Shown here: positions 25,496 through 33,267 of the stretch, piece after piece
Position numbering within the stretch: the stretch's first letter is position 1
Layout of the letters: each line of letters starts with the position of its first letter
The notes under the pieces: generated by a model
What the model saw: the letters and a program-made list of their open reading frames with translations, nothing else
Database searches by the model: none
Told to the model about the DNA's origin: nothing
From: an uncultured Bacteroidia bacterium
Lineage (GTDB): Bacteria; Bacteroidota; Bacteroidia; Bacteroidales; UBA932
Assembly (NCBI GenBank): GCA_902762435.1
Contig: CACWOH010000014.1
Span: forward strand, 60,282 to 124,281
DNA length: 64,000 nucleotides
Reading direction: 5' to 3'
Position numbers and translations under genes: made by a program

Positions 25496-26842
25496 CTATT
25501 TCTTTTTGGTGTCGACGAGGACTTCGACCTCCTCCACGCCCAGGCGGACCTTCAGCCAGTTCTGGATGCGGATGCGTTCGGTCTCCCTGGGCGGCTTGGT
25601 GCAGTTCAGGATGGCGACGATGATTTCGCAGCTCTCGCCGCTTTCCGCATCGGTCCGGCTGCCTCGGGTCAGCGTGACCTGGCGGACGCCGTCGTACTGG
25701 GCGGCCAGCTCGCGCGTGAGCAGGGCGACGGGCAGTTCCCGGTTCTGGTATTCCTGGATTTCGCCGGACAGTTCCGTGACCTTGCCTTCCAGTTCTTCGA
25801 CCTGGCGGTTGTGCCCGTCGATGATGCTTTGGATCAGTTCGGATTCGGTCATCAGCTCGTTCTGGAATGCGGCGTCCTCGTGGATGACGATCTGGCTGCG
25901 GGTGATGCCCGCCTCTTCGGCGCGGAGGTAGATCCGTTCCCGGGCGCTCGCTTCCATCTTCTCTCCGGCCAGGTAGAGATCGAGGGTGTGCGGACGGTTG
26001 TCCAGGTTGGTCTTGTAGTCGTAGATGTAGCTCTTGCCCAGGTTCTTGTTCTCCTTGACGAGCAACTCCGCGTTGCGGGCGAAGTTGTTGTCCTGGATCA
26101 TCTGGATGGCGGACAGCACGCTGGGGACGATGAGGATGACCAGGGTGACCGCGCTCCAGCGGGCGCTGTGCCTGCGGCGCGCCTCGTCGCCCGCGACCAT
26201 GGGGAAGTGCAGGTATTTGACCGTGACGACGGTGGCCAGCGAGATGAAGACCGAGTTGATGAGGAAGAGGTAGAACGCTCCGAGGATGAATTTCAGCTCG
26301 AGGTGGGCGATGCCGTAACCGACGGTGCACAGCGGCGGCATCAGGGCGGTGGCGATGGCCACGCCGGGAAGCACGGTGCCGCCCTTTTCCTTGCGGGAGG
26401 TCTCCAGGATGCCGGCGAAGCCGCCGAACAGGGCGATCAGCACGTCATAGAGCGTGGGGTTGGTGCGCGCCAGCAGTTCGGTCTGCTGCTCCAGCTGGAG
26501 CGGGGAGATCAGGTAGAACACGGTGGAGGCGAGGATGCTGATCAGCACCATCACGAGGAAATTCTTGAGGGCGTCCTTGACCAGCGCGGTGTCGTTGGTG
26601 CCCAGGCCCAGGCCGAAGCCGAGGATGGGACCCATCACCGGGGAGATGAGCATCGCGCCGATGATGACCGGGATGGAGTTGAGGTTGAGGCCCACGGACG
26701 CGATGACGATCGCGCAGGCTAGGATGAAGACGTTGGGGCCGCGGAAATAGATGCCCTTCCGGATGTTGAGGGCGGCCATGTCCACGTCCACGTGGTCTTT
26801 CATGTTGACCAGTATGCGGAAAAAACGGGAAAACTTGTTCAT
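25496..26842 (-). CDS. DUF389 (TIGR00341-like) membrane protein
   Basis: Protein of 448 residues. After a short N-terminus come six or so TM segments in the DUF389 block: VFILACAIVIASVGLNLNSI, PVIIGAMLISPVMGPILGFG, FLVMVLISILASTVFYLI, PTLYDVLIALFGGFAGIL, a histidine-poor GVAIATALMPPLCTVGYGIA and FILGAFYLFLINSVFISLAT. The C-terminal third is soluble with a coiled coil (QVEELEGKVTELSGEIQEYQ) and a beta region. Function is unknown for the family. It is monocistronic: divergent promoter with the next gene, terminator behind it. Confidence 0.9.
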   Translation of the reverse strand: MNKFSRFFRILVNMKDHVDVDMAALNIRKGIYFRGPNVFILACAIVIASVGLNLNSIPVIIGAMLISPVMGPILGFGLGLGTNDTALVKDALKNFLVMVLISILASTVFYLISPLQLEQQTELLARTNPTLYDVLIALFGGFAGILETSRKEKGGTVLPGVAIATALMPPLCTVGYGIAHLELKFILGAFYLFLINSVFISLATVVTVKYLHFPMVAGDEARRRHSARWSAVTLVILIVPSVLSAIQMIQDNNFARNAELLVKENKNLGKSYIYDYKTNLDNRPHTLDLYLAGEKMEASARERIYLRAEEAGITRSQIVIHEDAAFQNELMTESELIQSIIDGHNRQVEELEGKVTELSGEIQEYQNRELPVALLTRELAAQYDGVRQVTLTRGSRTDAESGESCEIIVAILNCTKPPRETERIRIQNWLKVRLGVEEVEVLVDTKKK

Positions 26843-26862
26843 GACTGTGTCGGGTCAGTGCA

Positions 26863-26870
26863 CAAAGATA
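26863..26870 (-). promoter_or_regulatory. Predicted -7 box (TATCTTTG) for DUF389 gene
   Basis: Full match to TAnnTTTG on the minus strand, 20 nt before the ATG at 26842. It is back-to-back with the -7 box of the plus-strand gene at 26883. Confidence 0.6.
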
Positions 26871-26882
26871 ATGCAAAATGCT

Positions 26883-26890
26883 TATATTTG
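26883..26890 (+). promoter_or_regulatory. Predicted -7 box (TATATTTG) for the EF-hand membrane protein gene
   Basis: Full match to TAnnTTTG, 36 nt before the ATG at 26927, in an AT-rich divergent gap. Confidence 0.6.
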
Positions 26891-26926
26891 TAAATATCGT
26901 GAAACAATCAAAAACCGCATAGAGAC

Positions 26927-29149
26927 ATGGCAAAGAAACAAACCGACGGCTATCCCTGGAAATTCTGCTCCCTGGGCGGCGTGGTCCGGGTCAACATCAC
27001 CTCCGGCGAGGACATCGCCCATCTGGGTGAACTGGACCAGAAACTCTGGACGGTCCTGGCGTGCCCCGTCAAGGACCTCGAATTCGACGAGAAGACCCTG
27101 CAGCTGATCGACACCGACGGCGACGGACGCATCCGCGTGGCGGAAATCGTCGCCGCCGCGCAGTGGATCACCTCCGTGGTCAAGGACAAGGACGCCATCC
27201 TGAAAGGCGAGGGCGTCCTGAAGCTCGACGGCATCAATACGGACTGCGAGGCCGGCGCGAAACTCTACGGCTCCGCGAAGCAGATCCTCTCCAACCTGGG
27301 CCTGGACAAGGACGAGATCACGGTGGAGGAAGCCTCCGACAGCGTGGCGATTTTCGCGAAGACGCAGTTCAACGGCGACGGCGTGATCACGCAGGCCTCC
27401 GCGGACGACGAGACGCTCCGGCCGCTGATCGCCACGATCGCCGAGAAGGCCGGCAGCGCGACGGACCGCAGCGGCGAGCCGGGCATCACCGCCGAGCACA
27501 TCGAGGCTTTCTACACGGCCTTGGCGGACTATTCCGCCTGGCAGGATGCCGCGGCGGCGGACCGGGCCGCCATCTTCCCGTACGGGGACGACACGGCCGC
27601 CGCGCTGGACGCCTGCAACGCCGTCAAGGACAAGGTGGCGGACTATTTCATGCGCTGCAAGCTGATCCGCTTCGACGACGCCGTGTCCGGTGCCGTGGAC
27701 GTGTCCGCCGAACGGCTCGGCGCGATCAGCGACAAGAACCTCGCCACGCAGTCCGAGGAGATCGCCTCCTATCCGCTGGCCCGTCCCAGCAGGGACGCCG
27801 TCCTGCCGCTGGACGCCGTCAACCCGGCCTGGCAGCCGGCTTTCGCGGCCGTGAAGGCCCTCGTGCTGGACAAGGAGTTCCCGAAGGCGGAAGGCATTAC
27901 GGAGGAACAGTGGGCCGGCGTGCTCGCGAAGTTCGCCCCTTACGCCGCCTGGATGGCGGACAAGAAGGGCGAGGCCGTGGAGTCCCTGGGCCTGGACGAG
28001 GTCAGGGCCCTGCTGAAGGCCGACCGCAAGGCCGATCTGCTCGCCCTGGTCGAGGCCGACAAGGCGCTCGAGGCGGAGGCCAGCTCCATCGACGAGGTGG
28101 GCCGCCTGATGCACTATTACCGCGACTTTGCGAAACTGCTCCGCAACTATGTCATATTCACCGACTTCTATGGCCGGAAAGAGAAAAAGACCCGCGGTAT
28201 CTTCGAGGTCGGCCAGCTGTACATCGACGAGCGTTGCTGCGACCTTTGCCTCCGGGTGAGCGACATGGGCGCCCACGGCGACATGCCCAAGCTCAGCGGC
28301 ATGTTCCTGCTGTACTGCACCTGCACCTCCAAGACGCACGGCGGCACGATGGATATCGTGGCCGTGATGACGGACGGCAAGACCAGCGACCTGCGCCCGG
28401 GCAAGAACGGCCTCTTCTACGACCTGGACGGCGGCGACTGGGATGCGGTGATCACCAAGGTGGTGGAGAACCCGCTCAGCATCAAGGAAGCCTTCTGGAG
28501 CCCCTATCGCAAGTTCGCCCGCTTCATCTCCGAACGGATCGACAAGTCCGCGGCGGACAAGGAGAACGCGGCAACGGCCAAACTGCAGGGCAGCGCCGAC
28601 GGCGCTCCCGCAGCCGGCAAGCAGCCTTTCGACATCGGCAAGTTCGCCGGCATTGCGGCGGCCATCGGCCTGGCCCTGGCCGGCATCGGCGGTGCGCTCG
28701 CCCTGATCGGCACCGCCATCAAGGGCATGGTCTGGTGGCAATGGCTGGTCGTCATCGCGGCCGTGATGCTCATCATCTCCGGTCCGTCCTGCTTCATCGC
28801 CTGGCGCAAACTCCGCCGCCGCAACCTGGGCCCCGTGCTCAACGCTAACGGCTGGGCCATCAACTCCCGCGTGCTGGTGAACACCCTCTTCGGCAAGATC
28901 CTCACCAGCGTGGCGAAGTACCCGAAGATGAAACTCGACGACCCGTACGCCAAGCGTACGCCCTGGTGGCGCAAATGCCTCCGCTGGTTCCTCGTCCTGC
29001 TGATCGTCGCCTTCGGCGTCTGCTGGTTCACCGATAACCTGAAGTGGATGGGAATCGAGCGCAAGGCCAAGGTGGAAGAGCCTGCCGTGGAGCAGGTTCA
29101 GGAAGCCCCGGCCCCGGCCTTGGAAGAAGCGGCTCCCGAAGCCGAATAG
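26927..29149 (+). CDS. EF-hand-containing membrane protein, function unknown
   Basis: Protein of 740 residues without signal peptide. A canonical EF-hand-type loop DTDGDGRIRVAE lies at about 62-73, and a second, shorter one (FNGDGVITQ) near 148-156. A long helical soluble part follows to about 400. Then a Cys-rich stretch (ERCCDLCLRV, LYCTCTSKTHGG). Near the C-terminus are two adjacent TM segments (about 573-625, ending FIAWRKLRRR) and a third (WFLVLLIVAFGVCWF, about 685-700), then an acidic Pro/Ala/Glu tail. I know no named family for it. The glycosyltransferase gene begins 1 nt after its stop, so the two are co-transcribed. Confidence 0.7.
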   Translation: MAKKQTDGYPWKFCSLGGVVRVNITSGEDIAHLGELDQKLWTVLACPVKDLEFDEKTLQLIDTDGDGRIRVAEIVAAAQWITSVVKDKDAILKGEGVLKLDGINTDCEAGAKLYGSAKQILSNLGLDKDEITVEEASDSVAIFAKTQFNGDGVITQASADDETLRPLIATIAEKAGSATDRSGEPGITAEHIEAFYTALADYSAWQDAAAADRAAIFPYGDDTAAALDACNAVKDKVADYFMRCKLIRFDDAVSGAVDVSAERLGAISDKNLATQSEEIASYPLARPSRDAVLPLDAVNPAWQPAFAAVKALVLDKEFPKAEGITEEQWAGVLAKFAPYAAWMADKKGEAVESLGLDEVRALLKADRKADLLALVEADKALEAEASSIDEVGRLMHYYRDFAKLLRNYVIFTDFYGRKEKKTRGIFEVGQLYIDERCCDLCLRVSDMGAHGDMPKLSGMFLLYCTCTSKTHGGTMDIVAVMTDGKTSDLRPGKNGLFYDLDGGDWDAVITKVVENPLSIKEAFWSPYRKFARFISERIDKSAADKENAATAKLQGSADGAPAAGKQPFDIGKFAGIAAAIGLALAGIGGALALIGTAIKGMVWWQWLVVIAAVMLIISGPSCFIAWRKLRRRNLGPVLNANGWAINSRVLVNTLFGKILTSVAKYPKMKLDDPYAKRTPWWRKCLRWFLVLLIVAFGVCWFTDNLKWMGIERKAKVEEPAVEQVQEAPAPALEEAAPEAE

Positions 29150-29150
29150 C

Positions 29151-30353
29151 ATGGCCCGGCCGACGATTTTCTCTCCGGAACAGGCCAATGTGGGCCTGTT
29201 CTGTGACGTTTTCCCGCCTGTGATGGACGGCGTGTCCGTCTGCATGGAGAACTATGCCTACTGGATGCAGAAGAAGGTGGGCGGGGTGTGCGTGGTCACG
29301 CCCAATGTTCCGGACGCGGATTACAGCGTGCACGACTACAAGGTGTTCGACTACTTCTCTTTCCCGGTGCCGATGCGCCACCCTTACGTGACGGGCATCG
29401 CGGAGATCGACCCGACCTTCCTCGCGAAGATTGCGACCACGCGTTTCCGGATCCTGCACGCGCACTGCCCCTTCGCCTCCGGCATGGCGGCGAGGCGCAT
29501 CGCGCGGATCCAGAAGATTCCCCTCGTGGCGACGTTCCATTCCAAGTACCGCGACGACTTCGCACGGGTGCTGCCCAAGCTGGCGGTGGACATGGTCATC
29601 GACCAGATCGTCGATTTCTACGAGCGGGCGGACCTGGTGTGGGTGCCGCAGGAATCGACGGTGGACGTGCTCCGCGAGTACGGCTACACGGGCCACGTGG
29701 AGGTGATGGACAACGGGTCCGACCTCGTGGCGGACTATCCCGAAAAGTTCTTCGTGGAGGCCCGGCAGCGGCTGGGCATCGCCCCGGAGGAGTTCGTGAT
29801 GCTCTTCGTGGGCCAGCACATCTGGGAGAAGAACCCGCGCCTGGTCATCGAAGGCCTGTCCCGCATCGAGGACATCCCGTTCCGGATGTATTTCGTGGGC
29901 ATCGGCTATGCCGCCGAGGAGATGAAGGCGCTGGTCAGCGAGAAGGGCCTGGATGACCGGGTCACTTTCGTGGGGTCCGTCACGGACCGCGCCGTGATCA
30001 CCGACTACTATGCCGCCTCCGACCTCTTCCTCTTCCCGTCGCTGTACGACAACGCGCCGCTGGTGGTGCGCGAGGCGGCGGCCCTGCACACCCCGGCCGT
30101 GATGGCGCGGGGTGCGACGGCCGCCACCATCCTCAAGGACGGCGAGAACGGGTTCCTGGTGGATAACGATCCCGACTGCATGGCGCAACTGCTGCGCGAA
30201 CTGATCCACGATCCGGAGCGCGTGCACCGCGTGGGCGTGCAGGCCTCCCGGACCATCGTCCGCTCGTGGGAAGACTGCGTGGAGGAGGTGCTGGACCGCT
30301 ACAACGCCCTGCTCAGGCGCCGCGGGTTGCCGCTTATCGAACGTCCAGCGTAG
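29151..30353 (+). CDS. GT4-family glycosyltransferase
   Basis: Protein of 400 residues with the GT-B fold of diacylglycerol or polysaccharide glucosyltransferases. N-terminal DVFPPVMDGVSVCMENYAYW, then HAHCPFASGMAARRIAR and ATFHSKYRDD; C-terminal GSVTDRAVITDYYAASDLFL and the donor-site segment PSLYDNAPLVVREAAALHTP. No TM segment. The acceptor cannot be told; glycolipid synthesis is likely from the resemblance to 1,2-diacylglycerol 3-glucosyltransferases. Its 3' end overlaps the convergent gene by 20 nt. Confidence 0.85.
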   Translation: MARPTIFSPEQANVGLFCDVFPPVMDGVSVCMENYAYWMQKKVGGVCVVTPNVPDADYSVHDYKVFDYFSFPVPMRHPYVTGIAEIDPTFLAKIATTRFRILHAHCPFASGMAARRIARIQKIPLVATFHSKYRDDFARVLPKLAVDMVIDQIVDFYERADLVWVPQESTVDVLREYGYTGHVEVMDNGSDLVADYPEKFFVEARQRLGIAPEEFVMLFVGQHIWEKNPRLVIEGLSRIEDIPFRMYFVGIGYAAEEMKALVSEKGLDDRVTFVGSVTDRAVITDYYAASDLFLFPSLYDNAPLVVREAAALHTPAVMARGATAATILKDGENGFLVDNDPDCMAQLLRELIHDPERVHRVGVQASRTIVRSWEDCVEEVLDRYNALLRRRGLPLIERPA

Positions 30354-32022
30354 CGCGTGCGCAGACGGCTTCGCCCGCCTCGCTCAGCCCTTCCGCAAAC
30401 ACTTCGAAACGTCCGCTGTAGGCGGGCGTTTTGCATTCCACCGTGGCGCTCTCGCCCGGAGCGAGGGTCAGCAACGGGTGCCAGTAGAGTGTTTGGCGGT
30501 AGTCGGGATAGTCGCCGCCCACGCCCGCGCAGGTGTAGGCCAGCGGCAGGGAACAGCCCGGGAAATCGACCACGCGCACGTTGTCCTCGAACTGCATCGA
30601 GGGGAGCGTGCCCTTGTAGGTGACGAAGTTCACCACGCCGGTAAAGCTGCGGATGCCGAGGAAGAAGGAGTCGGGATAGATGTCGATGTGGTGGACGAGC
30701 AGCGGGTCGTAGGCGAAGATCTTTTCCTGGTCGAGCACGGGGATGCCGTCCAGCAGCACCAGTGAGGCGCTGTTCAGGAAGGAATAGTTGCCGAGGTGGT
30801 CGGAAATGTGCACCTGAAGCTCCCGTTTGCCGTTTACGCGCCGGATGCGGAGTTCGGGGATGAACTCGATGAACAGTTCCTCCATCAGGGGGAAACGGGT
30901 GTAGTCGTCCAGGATGTAGGTGGAGCATTCCCGCTCGTCGAAGATGCGGTGTACCTTGGCGGGCAGGGCGGTGTACAGGGTGTCGGCGTCGAAGTTCTTC
31001 TCCAACTGCATGCCCAGGCTGCGCAGTTCCAGCGCCCGGCTCCAGCCTTCGTAGAGCGGAAGCGGCGGGAGTTCCCCGGCGGGGAGGTCGAGGAAGGGAC
31101 TGACCAGTTCCAGGTGACAGATGTTGTCCCGGTCCACGTCCTGGATCTCCAGGAACATCTCCCGGTCGCCGAAGATGTTGGACGTGAAGAACAGGGCGGT
31201 GCCGTCGCTGCCCACGGACTCGGTGTAGATGTTCTCGCCGCTTCCGGGCGAGGAGATGAAGGCGTACTTGCCCTCGACGGCTCTCAGCCCGGCGGCATCG
31301 GTCCCGGTCACGCGGGCGTGGATGATCTCGCCTTCATATTCGGGGATGACCGACCCGTCGAAGCCGCGGGGCGCGGGGAGCGAGCGCGTGCCGCGCACAA
31401 AATCGGCGATGTGCGCGCCGTCCGGGGCCGGAATCCCGTCGTCGTGGCGGACGCTCAGGCTGAAGCGCACCGGCTCGGTCCCGTTGTTGGTCAGCCGGAT
31501 CCGGGCGGAGCCGGCTGCGGAAGCATCCGCTGCCTGGACCGAAAGGGCTCCGGCGGTCGGGACGGAATGCGGCTGCGGCGCCTGCCGGACAACCTCGACG
31601 CCCCCTTCGGCGCGTTCGGTGCTGAAGGTGTTGAAGACCGACAGCGTCCGGGCGCCGGTCAGCGGGTCGAAGCCTTCCTCCGAGGCGCCGAGCCGGGTGT
31701 AGGCGAAGAGCCGGTAGTTGCCGGTGGGCAGGGTGGTGGGCAGGAACAGGCGTCCCGCACCGCGGCCCCCGTCCAGGGCGATCTTGGCCGTCTGGACCAG
31801 CTTGTCCGCGGAGTGGATCTCCACGTAGGCCGTCTTGCTGAAACCGGACAGCCGGCCGCTGCCGGCATCCACGCACCAGGCGGACAGCCAGACGGCGTCG
31901 CCGGCCACGTAAACGTCCCGGTCGGTCGACAGATAGACGCGTTCACGCAGGCGTTCCGCTCCCGGCACACGGAGCAGGGAGGCGGACAGGAGGCAGAACA
32001 GGAGAGTCAGTATCTTTTTCAT
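30334..32022 (-). CDS. Secreted MG2-like / TonB-plug-like protein
   Basis: Protein of 562 residues from MKKILTLLFCLLSASLLRVP. The N-terminus has macroglobulin MG2-like repeats (RERVYLSTDRDVYVAGDAVW, LPTGNYRLFAYTRLG). The C-terminal part resembles a TonB-receptor plug (VLLDGIPVLDQEKIF, HHIDIYPDSFFLGIRSFTGV). This mixed build is seen in Bacteroidota beside TonB-dependent receptors. It is the last gene of a four-gene run after the DUF4249 lipoprotein and probably works at the outer membrane. Role unknown. Confidence 0.72.
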   Translation of the reverse strand: MKKILTLLFCLLSASLLRVPGAERLRERVYLSTDRDVYVAGDAVWLSAWCVDAGSGRLSGFSKTAYVEIHSADKLVQTAKIALDGGRGAGRLFLPTTLPTGNYRLFAYTRLGASEEGFDPLTGARTLSVFNTFSTERAEGGVEVVRQAPQPHSVPTAGALSVQAADASAAGSARIRLTNNGTEPVRFSLSVRHDDGIPAPDGAHIADFVRGTRSLPAPRGFDGSVIPEYEGEIIHARVTGTDAAGLRAVEGKYAFISSPGSGENIYTESVGSDGTALFFTSNIFGDREMFLEIQDVDRDNICHLELVSPFLDLPAGELPPLPLYEGWSRALELRSLGMQLEKNFDADTLYTALPAKVHRIFDERECSTYILDDYTRFPLMEELFIEFIPELRIRRVNGKRELQVHISDHLGNYSFLNSASLVLLDGIPVLDQEKIFAYDPLLVHHIDIYPDSFFLGIRSFTGVVNFVTYKGTLPSMQFEDNVRVVDFPGCSLPLAYTCAGVGGDYPDYRQTLYWHPLLTLAPGESATVECKTPAYSGRFEVFAEGLSEAGEAVCARATLDVR

Positions 32023-32031
32023 AAGCAAGGA

Positions 32032-33267
32032 TCAATAATGGGAGGAAGGCCAGTCTTTGGGCCGCGTCTTCGTGCCGCCCTGCTTGCGGCAGTCGATGCA
32101 GATCGCCGCGACCCAGATGTAGGCGGTGGGCATGGGCGAAGCGCCGTACACGGCCGAGTAGGGGAGGAATCCCGCATGGTATTTGGCGTCCATGGCGAGC
32201 GGGTCGAGCCCGACCTCCGCCTCGAAGGTCTCGTAGGGCCTGTCCGGCTTGTAGAATCTGGCCTCAGCGTTGTCGTAATACATCACGGCGTCGGCGAGCT
32301 CGGCGGCATTGAGGTACCCCATCACCTGGATGGAGGAATTGGTGAGGCAGTGGACGTTGCTGGCCATCTCGCTGGGTGTCGGCGAGAAGATGGAACCCTG
32401 CCCTTCGGAACTCTGCTGCAGGTTGTTCCAATAATTGTAGGCGTTCTCGCTCATCGCCTCCAGATGGACGGTGATCCGGTACAGCTGCTGGAGGCGCTTG
32501 TCGTTCAGCGCGATGGTATGGAAGGCCAGCTCCTCGAAGCGGTCCTCGGTCTGGTTGGCGGTGGAGAAGATGTTGATCTGGGGGGAGTTGTTCTCTTTCC
32601 AGCAGTAGTACAGGCCGGGCCCCTCGAAATAGCCGATTTCCCGGCGCTCGGGCTTGTATTCGTAGAAAGTGCTCAGGTCGCTGTGGTACTCCCAGGCCTC
32701 CTCGAAGGTCCAGCGGAAGTAGTGGGATCCGTTGCAGTGCATGCTCAGGCCGATCCAGAGTTCCTCGAACTCCGGATGGGGGCTGTAACTGAGGGCGTCG
32801 ATGGTCGGGGCCGGGCAGACCTCCAGCCAGTCCGATTCAAAGCTTTCGGTCACGGATCCCGGGGAGAGCAGGTCGAAATGCAGGCGGTAGCGCTGATGGG
32901 GGCTCAGCTGCGAAGTGTCGAACTCCAGTACGCCTCCGGGCGAGGTGGAATAGTACGAACCGCTGTGGTAACTGGAACTGATGGGATCGTAGGCCGTGCG
33001 GCTTTCCACCCGGGTGCCGTCTTCCCCCTGGATATAGCCGCTGGCCTGGATGGGCCGGAGCGCGTATTCGTTGGTATCCTTGCTCTGGAAAGACCGGACG
33101 TAACTCAGGTAAACGGTCGTTTTCCCGCCGATCTGGATGTCGCCCTCGACCACGAAGGGCCATTCGCCGTTCTCGGCCAGGTCGACCTCGTACGGGAATA
33201 TGCAGGCGGTGGCGGCGGACAGCGCGGCGGACAGCGCCAGCAGGCGGAACAGGTATCTCGTATTCAT
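32032..33267 (-). CDS. DUF4249 lipoprotein
   Basis: Protein of 411 residues. Lipoprotein signal (LLALSAALSAATAC, cysteine 22). The mature part starts with PYEVDLAENGEWPFVVEGDI as in DUF4249, and ends with the family's Cys pair and GGT motif (CIDCRKQGGTKTRPKDW). DUF4249 lipoproteins partner a TonB-dependent receptor encoded upstream, as here; the ATG shares one base with the receptor stop (TGATG). Likely a surface-exposed accessory of the receptor; ligand unknown. Confidence 0.88.
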   Translation of the reverse strand: MNTRYLFRLLALSAALSAATACIFPYEVDLAENGEWPFVVEGDIQIGGKTTVYLSYVRSFQSKDTNEYALRPIQASGYIQGEDGTRVESRTAYDPISSSYHSGSYYSTSPGGVLEFDTSQLSPHQRYRLHFDLLSPGSVTESFESDWLEVCPAPTIDALSYSPHPEFEELWIGLSMHCNGSHYFRWTFEEAWEYHSDLSTFYEYKPERREIGYFEGPGLYYCWKENNSPQINIFSTANQTEDRFEELAFHTIALNDKRLQQLYRITVHLEAMSENAYNYWNNLQQSSEGQGSIFSPTPSEMASNVHCLTNSSIQVMGYLNAAELADAVMYYDNAEARFYKPDRPYETFEAEVGLDPLAMDAKYHAGFLPYSAVYGASPMPTAYIWVAAICIDCRKQGGTKTRPKDWPSSHY

